In this document: positions 9,555-18,400 of the stretch, piece after piece | How positions within the stretch are numbered: the stretch's first letter is position 1 | Layout: the number at the start of each line of letters is the position of its first letter | Assembly: GCA_963663285.2 (NCBI GenBank) | Contig: CAXXNI010000004.1 | Coordinates: forward strand, 186,001 to 250,000 | Direction: 5' to 3' | Source of the DNA: CAXXOK01 sp963663285 | GTDB taxonomy: Bacteria; Bacillota; Clostridia; Christensenellales; Aristaeellaceae | Length of the DNA: 64,000 nucleotides | Made by a program: the position numbers and the translations under genes | The notes under the pieces: model-generated | What the model was told of the DNA's origin: nothing | Databases searched by the model: none | The model's input: only the letters and a program-made list of their open reading frames with translations

Positions 9555-9583
9555 ATTGTATCATGTGTACGTGTGAATGTCCA
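9555..9583 (-). promoter_or_regulatory. Promoter of the Xre repressor gene
   Basis: On the minus strand, TGGACA (9578-9583) and TACAAT (9555-9560) are separated by 17 bases. The same stretch contains GTGTAC and the palindrome ATGTNNACAT, candidate operator half-sites. ATGTGTAC recurs at the opposing promoter. Confidence 0.65.
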
Positions 9584-9604
9584 CATAGATTTCATAAAAT
9601 AGTG

Positions 9605-9633
9605 TTGACAAACACACACTACCAGTCTATAAT
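9605..9633 (+). promoter_or_regulatory. Consensus promoter diverging from the Xre gene
   Basis: Perfect TTGACA (9605-9610), 17-base spacer and perfect TATAAT (9628-9633), drives the small genes to the right. ATGTGTAC overlaps its -10 end and matches a site in the repressor's own promoter, consistent with shared repression. Confidence 0.8.
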
Positions 9634-9723
9634 GTGTACAAACCCACTATGTTTTACTAAATATATGTATATACCCACTTTTGTTGGGTGACAGTACAAA
9701 GGGCTGGGTGGAAGGAGGACAAA

Positions 9724-9930
9724 ATGCGAAAAATACGGCGCATACCGGATGCAATGCGGATATGCCTGCTGGAGGAGATCCACCCAAAGCTGCGCGCCCT
9801 ACCGCCGGGGCGGCAGGCGCTGGTGGCACTATACGCCCGCGGGCTGCGTATACGGCTTTGGCTTGGCCGGGCGTGGCGGCATTTCCGGGGGATCAAACGC
9901 TGTAATCCGGGCTGTAAGGAAAAGAAATAA
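9724..9930 (+). CDS. 68-residue basic protein, unknown
   Basis: The ATG at 9724 follows AAGGAGGACAAA. The product is strongly basic (MRKIRRIPDAMRICLLEE..., ending GIKRCNPGCKEKK) and mostly helical. No family is recognised. It is the first gene downstream of the consensus promoter facing away from the Xre gene, and precedes the sigma-like gene by about 145 bases. That gap also holds a 9-codon frame (10039-10068) just before the next start, possibly a leader peptide. Charge and context suggest nucleic acid binding; that is inference. Confidence 0.55.
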   Translation: MRKIRRIPDAMRICLLEEIHPKLRALPPGRQALVALYARGLRIRLWLGRAWRHFRGIKRCNPGCKEKK

Positions 9931-10074
9931 ACAGGTAACCGGCGGGACATCCATCGATTGGCAAGCCGGCAAACGGTATAGTGCCAAAGGGGGAAGCCCG
10001 CAAAGGGTAAGGGAAAGGTCCATCAAAGATACACAGGAATGAAAAATCCAATGGTCAGGAAAGGATGAGGACTC

Positions 10075-10569
10075 ATGCCGGCTGATGCGCGGATGTGGCG
10101 GGCGGATGAAGACCGCCCCGTAAAACAATATTTAATGGAATACCGGATGCTGTTGCAGCGTAGAGACGCGCTGCTGAGGGAATTGGAGCGCTTGCGGGAT
10201 ATGGCGACCCGCGCCACCGCGCACCTTTCCCCGGTGAAAACCGCCGGGAAACCGGCGCACGATGCGCGGGAAAACGCGATGCTGCGCGCCGTGGACGGCG
10301 AAGAAAAGCTGCAGGAGATAACCCGGCACATCAGTGAAGCGTTGGCGGCGCGCCTGCTTTTGATTGAACAGGTGGAGGACGAGCGGCAAAAAACCCTGCT
10401 AACGCTGCGCTATATTAACGGCATGAACTGGGAGCAGCTGGGCTATGCCATGCACTATGAGCGCACGCAGATCTTTAAAATCCACACGCAGGCGCTGGAA
10501 GCCGCGCACGCTGCATGGGAGATACTGCAACAGGCAGGCACAACAAAAAGCGGCGCACCAGCTTGCTGA
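10075..10569 (+). CDS. Phage-type sigma-like protein (DUF1492/ArpU-like)
   Basis: A 164-residue protein whose first half is a charged coiled coil ('LLQRRDALLRELERLRDM') and whose C-terminus looks like a sigma region 4 helix-turn-helix ('LTLRYINGMNWEQLGYAMHYERTQIFKIH', about residues 105-135). Proteins of this design control late genes in Firmicute prophages. The start at 10075 is preceded by AAAGGATGAGG. Together with the Xre repressor and the small basic protein it forms a compact phage-derived control module with no structural genes beside it. Confidence 0.65.
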   Translation: MPADARMWRADEDRPVKQYLMEYRMLLQRRDALLRELERLRDMATRATAHLSPVKTAGKPAHDARENAMLRAVDGEEKLQEITRHISEALAARLLLIEQVEDERQKTLLTLRYINGMNWEQLGYAMHYERTQIFKIHTQALEAAHAAWEILQQAGTTKSGAPAC

Positions 10570-10808
10570 AAAAAGCCCATCTGCGTTGTCAACTACGCAA
10601 TGACAAGAGGAATCACTTACGCACGGGTAAGCTCATCCCCTTGCTACTCTTGCTTCCTTGCATCTGCACCTTTTGAGCAAGCTGCCAGCCTGCTGAAAAA
10701 AGCCCATCTGCGGTGTCAGCTACTGGGGGCCAGAGGAATCACTTACGCACGGGTAAGCTCATCCCCTTGCCCCCCTTGCTTCCTTGCATCTGCACCTTTT
10801 TGAGCAAG
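10564..10808. repeat. Two direct copies of a 127-bp intergenic repeat
   Basis: Copy one starts at 10564 and copy two at 10691. They share TGCTGAAAAAAGCCCATC, then AGAGGAATCACTTACGCACG, then the segment ending CTTGCATCTGCACC and TTTTGAGCAAG. Differences are concentrated in a short middle stretch and a few bases. No reading frame is conserved as a protein, so this looks like a dispersed noncoding repeat. Confidence 0.85.
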
Positions 10809-10911
10809 CGGGGGTTGGGTGTTTCCACAAGGGTAAACGTTGCCACAACTCTTTTGCTCCATCCATTCGGCCAAGCCAATTCATATTGCAAATTCAGCAT
10901 TGCCTACCCCG

Positions 10912-10984
10912 TTATCCGCGTGAAACGCGGATAAACCGGGTCAAGGGCAGTGCCCTTGTCAGGTTCCAAGGGTGAAACCCTTGG
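10912..10984. repeat. Cluster of three hairpins (REP-like)
   Basis: Three perfect inverted repeats in a row: TTATCCGCG/CGCGGATAA (10912-10934), CAAGGGC/GCCCTTG (10942-10958) and CCAAGGG/CCCTTGG (10966-10984). Two loops are TGAAA. Arrays of short hairpins like this occur as dispersed intergenic repeats in gut Clostridia. With the adjacent 127-bp repeats they fill the gap between the phage module and lysA. Confidence 0.7.
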
Positions 10985-11023
10985 CGGGACTGGGGTGGAA
11001 CCTACGCAGCAGCTGCATAATCA

Positions 11024-11053
11024 AAAAGCGGCGGACAATTGTCCGCCGCTTTT
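11024..11053. terminator. Bidirectional terminator after lysA
   Basis: A perfect 30-base palindrome (AAAAGCGGCGGACAA and its complement) rich in G+C at the centre, with T runs on both sides. It sits 31 bases past the lysA stop on the minus strand and can end transcription in either direction. Confidence 0.85.
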
Positions 11054-11084
11054 GTAATCGTAAACGTTACGTCTGCTGAAAAAA

Positions 11085-12356
11085 TCAGCCCTTCTTGCCC
11101 AGCTTCGCCCAAACCGGGTCGATATCCAGCGTGGCGAAGTAATCCTGCGCGGTTTCCGCACGGCGGATCAGCTGGAAGGTACCGTCCTCATGGTAGAGCA
11201 CTTCCTTGCTGCGCAGCTTGCCGTTGTAGTTGTAGCCCATGCTCAGGCCGTGCGCGCCCGTATCGTGGATTACCAGAATATCGCCGATCTCCGCCTTGGG
11301 CAAAAACCGGTCGACGGCGAACTTATCGTTATTCTCGCAAAGGCTGCCGGTGACATCCACCTTTTCATCGTGAGGCAGGTTTTCCTTGCCGACGATGGTA
11401 ATGTGGTGGTACGCGCCGTACATGGCCGGGCGCATTAAATCGCAGGCGGAAGCATCCAGCCCGAGATAGTGCTTGTAAATATTCTTTTCGTGGGTGATGT
11501 GCGTTACCAGCCAGCCGTGCGGCGCGGTCATGTAGCGGCCCAGCTCGGTCTTGATGGCGACGCCGGAAATGCCGTTGTCGGTCAGCACTTCCTGATAAGC
11601 TTTGCGCACGCCCTCGCCGATGGCTTCAATATCCGCCTGCGGCTCGTGGGGGCGGTAGGGTACGCCGATGCCGCCCGACAGGTTCACAAAGGAAAGCGGC
11701 AGCCCGGTTTCGTTGGTTAGCTCGCGTCCGGTTTCAAACAAAAGGCGTGCCAGTGCCGGGTAGTAGCTGGGGTCGGTGGTGTTGCTGCTTAAAAAGGCAT
11801 GCAGGCCAAAACGCTTGGCGCCGTAGGCTTTCAGCTGGGCGAGCGCCTCGCTCAGCTGCGGGCGCGTCATGCCGTATTTCGCATCGCCGGGATCGCCCAT
11901 GATGGCGTTGCCGACGCGGAATTGTCCGCCGGGGTTAAAACGCAGGCAGACGGTTTCGGGGATGCCGCCGTTTTTATGCAGCTCTTCCACATGGGTAATA
12001 TCATCCAGATTGACGATGGCGCCCAGTTTGCGGGCCAGCGCAAACTCGGCCGCGGGGACATCGTTGGCGCTGAACATAATATCCTCGCCGGAAAAACCGC
12101 ACGTGTCCGACAGCTGCAATTCAGTATCGCTGGCGCAGTCCACGCCGCAGCCTTCTTCTTGTAAAATACGCAATATCGAGGGATTCGGCAGGGCTTTAAC
12201 CGCAAAATATTCGCGGAATTCGGGGTTCCAGCTAAATGCCTTTTGCAGGCGGCGCGCGGTTTGGCGTATGCCCTGCTCGTCATACAGGTGAAAAGGGGTG
12301 GAAAATTGTTGGCACGCGGCGGTAAAAACGTCGTCGCTAAGGGTAAAGTTCGGCAA
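11085..12356 (-). CDS. lysA: Diaminopimelate decarboxylase
   Basis: PLP-dependent decarboxylase of about 423 residues, converting meso-diaminopimelate to lysine, the last step of lysine synthesis. The PLP lysine lies in 'YFAVKALPNP' (about residue 54). Other fold type III marks are 'GLHAFLSSN', 'NLSGGIGVPY', the Cys of 'CENND', and the C-terminal 'DTGAHGLSMGYNYN'. The start is TTG at 12356: AAGGAGG is eight bases upstream and no ATG fits. Length fits the LysA family. Other decarboxylases of this fold are possible but less likely. Confidence 0.85.
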   Translation of the reverse strand: MPNFTLSDDVFTAACQQFSTPFHLYDEQGIRQTARRLQKAFSWNPEFREYFAVKALPNPSILRILQEEGCGVDCASDTELQLSDTCGFSGEDIMFSANDVPAAEFALARKLGAIVNLDDITHVEELHKNGGIPETVCLRFNPGGQFRVGNAIMGDPGDAKYGMTRPQLSEALAQLKAYGAKRFGLHAFLSSNTTDPSYYPALARLLFETGRELTNETGLPLSFVNLSGGIGVPYRPHEPQADIEAIGEGVRKAYQEVLTDNGISGVAIKTELGRYMTAPHGWLVTHITHEKNIYKHYLGLDASACDLMRPAMYGAYHHITIVGKENLPHDEKVDVTGSLCENNDKFAVDRFLPKAEIGDILVIHDTGAHGLSMGYNYNGKLRSKEVLYHEDGTFQLIRRAETAQDYFATLDIDPVWAKLGKKG

Positions 12357-12401
12357 TCGGGTGACCTCCTTACGGCGTGACTTGGGGTGGTGATACGAAG
12401 A

Positions 12402-12439
12402 TGTGCCCGGCCGCAGAAAACATGCGGCTTCCGGGCACA
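12402..12439. other. Strong nested hairpin between the TM1266-like gene and lysA
   Basis: TGTGCCCGG (12402-12410) pairs with CCGGGCACA (12431-12439), enclosing a second stem CCGCA/TGCGG. It lies in the gap upstream of lysA. No T run follows on the minus strand, and the known lysine riboswitch core is not seen. It could be a leader structure or an RNA-stability element. Confidence 0.4.
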
Positions 12440-12552
12440 GCCGCCGCGGTGCGGCGGGGTTTGCTATCGTTGTGCAGTGGCGGGCGGAAAGAAAACCGGT
12501 TCCGTGGCGCAGCCGGGCAGGAACCCAGCAGGAAAGAGAACGCCGGTTGCCA

Positions 12553-12810
12553 TCAACCGTTCAGGTCGATCAGTTTGGCGGTTACGCCTTCCAGCGCGTT
12601 GAGTTCGGCCGTCAGGCTTTCCACTTCTGCTTTCGTGCCACAGGGCTGCAGCACGATGAGGCCGTCGTTGGCGCATACTTCACCGCCGGCTTCGTGCAGG
12701 CCCAACCGGGCGCGCAGCTGGCAGCCGTTTTTGGTGAGTGTTTCCTGAAAGTGCACGGCGTTTGCGGTGCGGTTATTCATGCGGATGCCGATAACGTAAA
12801 AGCAAGACAT
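12553..12810 (-). CDS. TM1266-like iron-only hydrogenase system regulator
   Basis: An 85-residue ACT-like protein. 'MSCFYVIGIRMNNRTANAVHF' at the start, 'RARLGLHEA' in the middle and 'LNALEGVTAKLI' at the end match the small TM1266 family, often found near FeFe-hydrogenase maturation genes. The start at 12810 is chosen because GGAGGG lies upstream; the longer frame adds 44 residues without family similarity. No hydrogenase gene is in the window. ACT-like folds usually bind small ligands; the ligand is unknown. Confidence 0.75.
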   Translation of the reverse strand: MSCFYVIGIRMNNRTANAVHFQETLTKNGCQLRARLGLHEAGGEVCANDGLIVLQPCGTKAEVESLTAELNALEGVTAKLIDLNG

Positions 12811-13331
12811 GGTTTTTCCCTCCGTTCTTGATTTGTCCCTCTTGACATCAGGGTCGAACATTTCAAGCAGAACATTGTAACTGGGAATGAGAGAAATCAG
12901 GTTGATACTGACGTCCAGTGAATGAAATGCACTGGAACGCAAGCATTATAACATAAAAAAGGCTGAAAAAATAGGTTTGTTGATGGAGTTGGCGCAGGGG
13001 AATTCTATCAAAAGTTCAATAATAATTTCTGTAATCTTTCTCCAAATTGATATAATCGGAAATGTGCATACTTTGGGAATTTGGTTGCAGTGTTAGCTAA
13101 ATTGTGGTATGTATAATAATATATTCAGAAATGATGAGGAACTATTAGTATCTTTGTAATGATTGTCAGATTTCTGATTTGCTTAACTGGAGAAATTTTT
13201 AAAAGACTAAGATTGTTTGCATTATCCCATCCAGAATACGATGTTACATGATGGGGTACATGAATGCCTTCTCTCGTGAAATATATAATATTTTGTTGAT
13301 GAATGTACTGAACTAAATGAGGTGATGGGTA
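12811..13331. other. AT-rich gap; start of the foreign region
   Basis: From about 12943 the base composition changes abruptly to AT-rich. No gene-length frame with a ribosome binding site is seen. A TATAAT at about 13110 could serve the next gene but its -35 box is poor. This marks the left limit of horizontally acquired DNA. Confidence 0.5.
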
Positions 13332-14198
13332 ATGACATTCGGAAAGGTGATTAAACTCTTTCTTGTTGATGGAACGCCAAATAAACGATGGATATGCGAG
13401 CTATCAAATTGGACTGGGAAAGCATATAAATTACCAAGAAATATGATAAAGGAGAGCGATAACCGCTCGGAACTTGCTTCTCCGGGAGTTTATTTTTTAT
13501 TCGGATATGACGACACCAAGGATAAACCACTAATCTATATAGGCGAAGCTGAAGATATAATTAAGCGGTTAAAGCAACACCTTGAAAGAAAAGATAATTG
13601 GAATGAAGCCATTGCTATTATTAGTAAAGATACCAATCTTAATAAAGCGCATATTAAATATCTGGAAAACCAGTTTTATTGCATAGCAAAAGATTGCGAT
13701 AGGTATACGATAGATAATAATAATGTCCCGACAAAATCTTCAGTTTCCGAATCTGAAAGGGCGGAGCTCGAAGAATTTATATATAATACAAAGATATTAG
13801 TAAACGCTTTAGGGCACAAGGTGTTCGACAAGCTATCTGAAAATCAATCAAATAGGCATAAGGAATCACCTGTCTTTTCGGTTTCCGCAGGCTCTGGAAA
13901 AGCTTACGGTACACAAACATCAGATGGTTTTGTATTGCTTAAAGGCTCATCAATTCATGAAGTATCTGCAGAGTCTCTGAATAATGGGATCAAGAAAAAA
14001 GTCGAGCAAAGCAAAAATACAGGGGAAATTAAAGCTGGTATTTTACAAAACGACAAATTATTTACCAGTTCATCGGCGGCGGCGGCTTTTGCAGCGGGAT
14101 ATAGCATTAGTGGTCCACAACAATGGAAAACAGAGAAGGGCGAAACATTGAAATCATTTGAGACAAAAAAACATGAAAAAGAGCTAACTGACACTTAA
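13332..14198 (+). CDS. GIY-YIG nuclease-domain protein with DUF4357-like C-terminus
   Basis: A 288-residue protein. The GIY-YIG core is at about residues 52-85: 'PGVYFLFGYDD', 'LIYIGEAEDIIKRLKQH', with the catalytic Tyr pair and a following Arg/His; a Glu in 'KYLENQFY' (about 118) could be the metal ligand. The C-terminus ('FTSSSAAAAFAAGYSISG') looks like DUF4357, a module linked to restriction proteins. The GAGGTG before the ATG is a usable ribosome binding site. Codon use is far more AT-rich than in lysA or guaA, a sign of transfer. It lies just outside the left attachment site of the element. Confidence 0.75.
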   Translation: MTFGKVIKLFLVDGTPNKRWICELSNWTGKAYKLPRNMIKESDNRSELASPGVYFLFGYDDTKDKPLIYIGEAEDIIKRLKQHLERKDNWNEAIAIISKDTNLNKAHIKYLENQFYCIAKDCDRYTIDNNNVPTKSSVSESERAELEEFIYNTKILVNALGHKVFDKLSENQSNRHKESPVFSVSAGSGKAYGTQTSDGFVLLKGSSIHEVSAESLNNGIKKKVEQSKNTGEIKAGILQNDKLFTSSSAAAAFAAGYSISGPQQWKTEKGETLKSFETKKHEKELTDT

Positions 14199-14213
14199 AA
14201 TCAGTTAGCTCTT
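14179..14213. terminator. Hairpin at the 3' end of the GIY-YIG gene
   Basis: A 13-bp perfect stem AAGAGCTAACTGA/TCAGTTAGCTCTT overlapping the last codons of the gene. The stronger T run is on the minus-strand side, so it may mainly stop transcription coming from the element. Confidence 0.7.
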
Positions 14214-14292
14214 CAATTATAATAAATCTACTAAAGTGTTACCGTTAAGCCGAGTAGCTTATATCTTCCAGCTCCCCGATGCGCCTCGTACA

Positions 14293-14304
14293 TTATTCCC
14301 ACTC
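14293..14304 (-). repeat. Left attachment site: guaA tail remnant
   Basis: Read on the minus strand this is GAGTGGGAATAA, the codons Glu-Trp-Glu-stop that end guaA. It has no coding context here. It matches the true guaA end at 32586-32597 except for a synonymous GAA/GAG change. Confidence 0.7.
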
Positions 14305-14407
14305 GGCAAGTTGATTTGAATACTATACAAATATATATAGTATTCTTGTTGATTCATCGAAATTTTCATCATCTGTTGATGACGTATCCCAGTATAACAT
14401 ATTTTTT

Positions 14408-14425
14408 AGTATCATGTTAGTATCA
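14408..14425 (+). repeat. Candidate integrase arm sites, left end
   Basis: AGTATCA at 14408 and again at 14419, 11 bases apart, about 100 bases inside the left attachment site. The same doublet with the same spacing and orientation is at 32510 and 32521. Confidence 0.6.
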
Positions 14426-14427
14426 AA

Positions 14428-14610
14428 TTACTGGTGTTTCAAGGTGGTATAACGTTCACGACAACGGGATATCGAATCAATAGAGCTATCAATATTGACA
14501 GGCCGGTTTATGGCTGCTTCTAGGATTAGTAACTGTTTTGCAATACAGTCATAAATTTCATTCATATCATCAAGGGTAGTATCAGTAATCAATAGTGAAT
14601 ATTTCTTCAT
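14428..14610 (-). pseudogene. Truncated RelE/ParE-type toxin
   Basis: A 60-codon frame whose first half ('MKKYSLLITDTTLDDMNEIYDCIAKQL') matches the start of RelE/ParE-family toxins. The family normally runs to about 90-100 residues with catalytic or core Arg residues near the end; here the frame stops after 'CRERYTTLKHQ' and the 'AAINRPVNIDSS' segment looks decayed. No antitoxin gene is next to it. It ends beside the integrase arm sites at the element's left end, so it is probably a truncated remnant. Confidence 0.6.
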
Positions 14611-14716
14611 CTGTGACTCTCACGAAACGCTGCAATGGTTTTAGGTACTTTGTGTACGTGATCGTCCTGCAATCTGGATAACGAGCACACAATGCGGCGT
14701 AAGCTCCTGAGATGAT

Positions 14717-15451
14717 TTACAGCCAAAATTCTGCACACTTATCGAGCGCTGCCTTTCGCTGTTTCCAGTCGGGCATTAGCATAGTAAGAAAACCGTAAAA
14801 CTGCTTTGAATGGTTAGGGTGTATGAAGTGGCAAAACTCATGCACCACCACATACTCAATACAGTTTCGAGGGGCTTCCAATAACCGTTTATTCAAGGTG
14901 ATAATTCCCTTTTTTGATAGACAAGATCCCCATCGCGTATCCATATCTCGAATGCGCAGGGTCGGCTGTGTAATACCGTATTTCTGAAACAAAGGATACG
15001 TCTCCGCCATTATTTTACCGAACTGATCTTTGCACTGCTGATTTAAAAATTTCGCTACGATACGCTCTTTGCGATTCATATCCGTAGTGTTTTTTACCTG
15101 AAGAAGGATATACACGCCGTCCATATAAATTTCATCTTTAGTGCTTTTTAAAACCTTCAACCGTAGCCCTCGACCCAAAATGTAAAATGTCTCTCCGCTA
15201 ATATATTGTTTTGGTTGTGGACGGTATTGCGCTAGTTCTTTGAAGCGTTGCAAAGCTGATAGAATATATGCTCCTTTGCTGACCACAAATTCGTCCACTT
15301 TACTTACCGGTACAAGATCGTTTGCCGATACATAAACGCTACCATCTTTTCGGATGCGAAGGTTCAAGTTTTTAACTGGCTTTTGCTCCAAATGATAGAC
15401 AATTTCTTTCTCGTCTGACATGATTTTCCGTGAAATCGAAACTGACGTCAT
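14717..15451 (-). CDS. YgjP-like zinc metallopeptidase
   Basis: A 244-residue protein of the YgjP/DUF45 type. The zinc site is plain: 'VVHEFCHFIHPNHSKQFYGFL' (HExxH, then a third His six residues on), preceded by 'RWGSCLSKKGIITLN', a family hallmark. The start at 15451 is taken because GGAGG lies eight bases upstream; it overlaps the end of hsdR. Proteins of this family are repeatedly found beside type I hsdR genes. The substrate is not known; processing of the restriction complex is speculation. Confidence 0.88.
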   Translation of the reverse strand: MTSVSISRKIMSDEKEIVYHLEQKPVKNLNLRIRKDGSVYVSANDLVPVSKVDEFVVSKGAYILSALQRFKELAQYRPQPKQYISGETFYILGRGLRLKVLKSTKDEIYMDGVYILLQVKNTTDMNRKERIVAKFLNQQCKDQFGKIMAETYPLFQKYGITQPTLRIRDMDTRWGSCLSKKGIITLNKRLLEAPRNCIEYVVVHEFCHFIHPNHSKQFYGFLTMLMPDWKQRKAALDKCAEFWL

Positions 15452-15453
15452 TC

Positions 15454-18400
15454 TCAAAACCTCCGCAAAGCGACGGTTTTTACATTCTCAATGATCTTGT
15501 CTATTACATCAAAGGAAAGCTTTAAGTCGCGTGTTTTCTCATACTCATAAAACAAATCGTCGATATCCTGCGAAATTCGGTCATGGATTATCTTGTTATT
15601 TGTCCAGTCTACCTGACTGTGCTTGGCAACAATCTTTGTAATTTCCTTCGCAATTTCCGCAATAAAGTCAGGAGTAATGTTTGTAGCGTTATCTTCATCG
15701 AAAATGGCGGAAAGCACGCCGTAAAATGCCTGTGCATGAACATTATTCTTGATGGATTCCGGGTAACTTATAGAGCTGCGACCAGCATGGTAATCCTCCA
15801 TAATTGTACGCATCTTAGCAAGATACTCAGCCTCGGTAATCACTTTTGTCTTATACTGATCTAATGCTTCCTTTATTCTCTTTGAAAAACTTTCATAATA
15901 AGCCGGGTTTTCATCATATTTCTCGCTGATGCTCTTTGTCATACGGCTTGTGATTGCATCGGCTTTCGCACGAAGTGATCCAAGCTCGTCCAACTCTTTT
16001 TCAAAGTCGTCTTTATTCAAAATGTTAATAGGACTGGTGATCTGGCGGATACCGGCTACGGACAAATGAGTATCCAAAAGGTTTTGCATCAGGGGTTCAT
16101 ACTCGCTGTTGTCTATGGCGTCACAATAACGAATTTTCACGCTGCGTCGTACCTTCGCAAAGAAGACGAATGTATCCTGGTACTTTTTAAGCTCACTCTT
16201 TGGCACAGCGGCATAGGCCTGCTCGGAATTCAGCACCAGATTGAGTGCCTTTCCAAAAGAACACAGCAGATTATAAAAGTCTTCACGAACCTTGTCATCT
16301 GCAAGAAAAACTTCCACTTCTTCTGTATCTGCTTTGTTTCGAACAGCAGTAAACAGCTCAATCAATCGCGTATACGAATCGCGTAAGTTTCCGACCGAGG
16401 ACATGACATCCACAACCACGCCCTTCAAATCTCCACTGTCAAAGTTTTCAAGTCCCGCACCGCTATACATGTCCATCGCAGTATCCAACTTTTCAATCAA
16501 CCCACGATAGTCGACGATCAATCCATAATCCTTGCCTTCATGAAGCCGATTGGTTCGGGCAATGGCTTGTAGAAGGCCATGCTCTTTTAATTCCTTGTCG
16601 ATATATAGTACTTGGCAAATGGGCGCATCAAAACCCGTGAGGAGCTTGCTGCAAACGATGAGAATATCGATTTCACCGTCGCAAAACTTGTTTTTCATAG
16701 CCTCTTCATAACGGTCTGCATCACCATACTGGCGCATCATTTTGTTCCAGTACGCCACAACTTTATCATCTGTGCCTTCGTCCATATCATCAACGCTCTC
16801 GCGCATATCCGGCGGCGAGATAACCACGGCGCAGGTCAAGTCACCAAACTGTTCAAAGCATTCCAGATAGCGAACCGCATCTCGCTTATAGTTAGTTGCA
16901 AGCATAGCTTTGAATCCGGTGTTTTTATAGCCTTCAATGAAATGAGTATTGATATCAAGTGCTATACGCATAATGCGCGCATCGGTGGACGTCAACCGGC
17001 GGATACTACTCCATTTCTTTGCCAGGTCTTCTTTCTGTGCATCCGTTAGCCGCTTGGTGGTCTGTTCAAACCAAAGGTCGATATTTTCCTCATCCACATT
17101 CTGATCTACAAAGCGTCCCTCATAAATCAGCGGAACGATAGCACCGTCGTCCACACCGTCTTTGATGGTATACTTATGGATCAGCTTGCCAAACTTGGCC
17201 ATGGTGTTCTTTTCTTTCTTCATCAAAGGCGTGCCGGTAAAGCCGATATAGCAGGCGTTCGGGAATACGTTGCGCATCTTTGTTGCCATAAGACCGTAAT
17301 TGGACCGGTGACTCTCGTCCACCAGAATAAAGACATCTCTGGACTCGTTTTTCGTCGACATGCGCTCGGCGGTTTCGAACTTGTTGATAATGCTTGTAAT
17401 TACGTCTGCCTTGCCGCTGTTTACAAGCGCAACAAGATGCCGTCCGCTGGTAGCACGGGCAGGATTCAACCGTGTGTGCGCAAAAGTTACGGCAATTTGC
17501 CCGTCCAACTCCTTGCGATCAGTTACGATGACAACACGGGGGTGGCAGTATGTCATCTCCATGAGGATATACTTTGCCAGCATGACCATGGTAAGGCTTT
17601 TACCACTTCCCTGTGTGTGCCAGATAACGCCGCTCTGGCGGTTGCCGCGCCCATCGATTTCACCGATGGTCTTGATGATCTCCTTGACGGCAAAATACTG
17701 CTGATAGCGGCAGATCTTTTTGACATTGGCATCATAGAGAATGAAATATCGTATGAGCTCCATGACACGCTCTTTGCTGAATAGAGAAATGATATTTTTA
17801 TCCTGTTCGGTTGGCATGCGTTCATCAAGCAGCAGCACAAGCTGACGGCTTATAAATGCTTCATTTTGTTCCTTCCAGACATTCCAGAATTTCTTCGGCG
17901 TTCCGGCAGTGGCATATTTAACAGAATTTTTGTTGGTGGCCATGACGATCTGCGCGAATTTGAAAAGCTGGGGAATATAGTTCGCCTGCTGGTTGCGTAC
18001 GGTTTGTTCTACTGCCTGCTCTACCGAAATCTGCGGTGCTTTGCATTCGATCACAGCAAAGGGAATACCATTAATAAACAGCACAAGATCAGGGCGCGCG
18101 TTATGTTGCTTGTCCTGACTTTCAACGGCGAATTCCTCTGTTACATGGTAAAGATTATTTTCCGGGTGTTCCCAATCGATGTACTTGAGATTGAAGCTGA
18201 GCATTTTTCCATCGCCAACGGTTTCGGGATAGCTTTTTCCCAGTAGCAGCGCATCGTATATCTTCTCACTGGTGCGGACGAGACCATCCGTCAGAGGCTC
18301 GTCCAAATCTTCCATAGCCCGCTCAATATTTGCGGCTGAAAACTCGTTTTCGGCGCCAGCGTAGGTGTAGCGGTTGAGCCGACGCAGTTGCCCGCGCAAA

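Noticed and set aside
12357..12552. Possible lysine riboswitch upstream of lysA
   Set aside because: The gap has strong hairpins but none of the conserved L-box sequence blocks were recognised, and no terminator/anti-terminator pair is evident.
14611..14716. A possible antitoxin gene upstream of the RelE-like fragment
   Set aside because: A short coding-like stretch can be read on the minus strand (ending KYLKPLQRFVRVTDEEIF), but there is no start signal and it has no antitoxin character.
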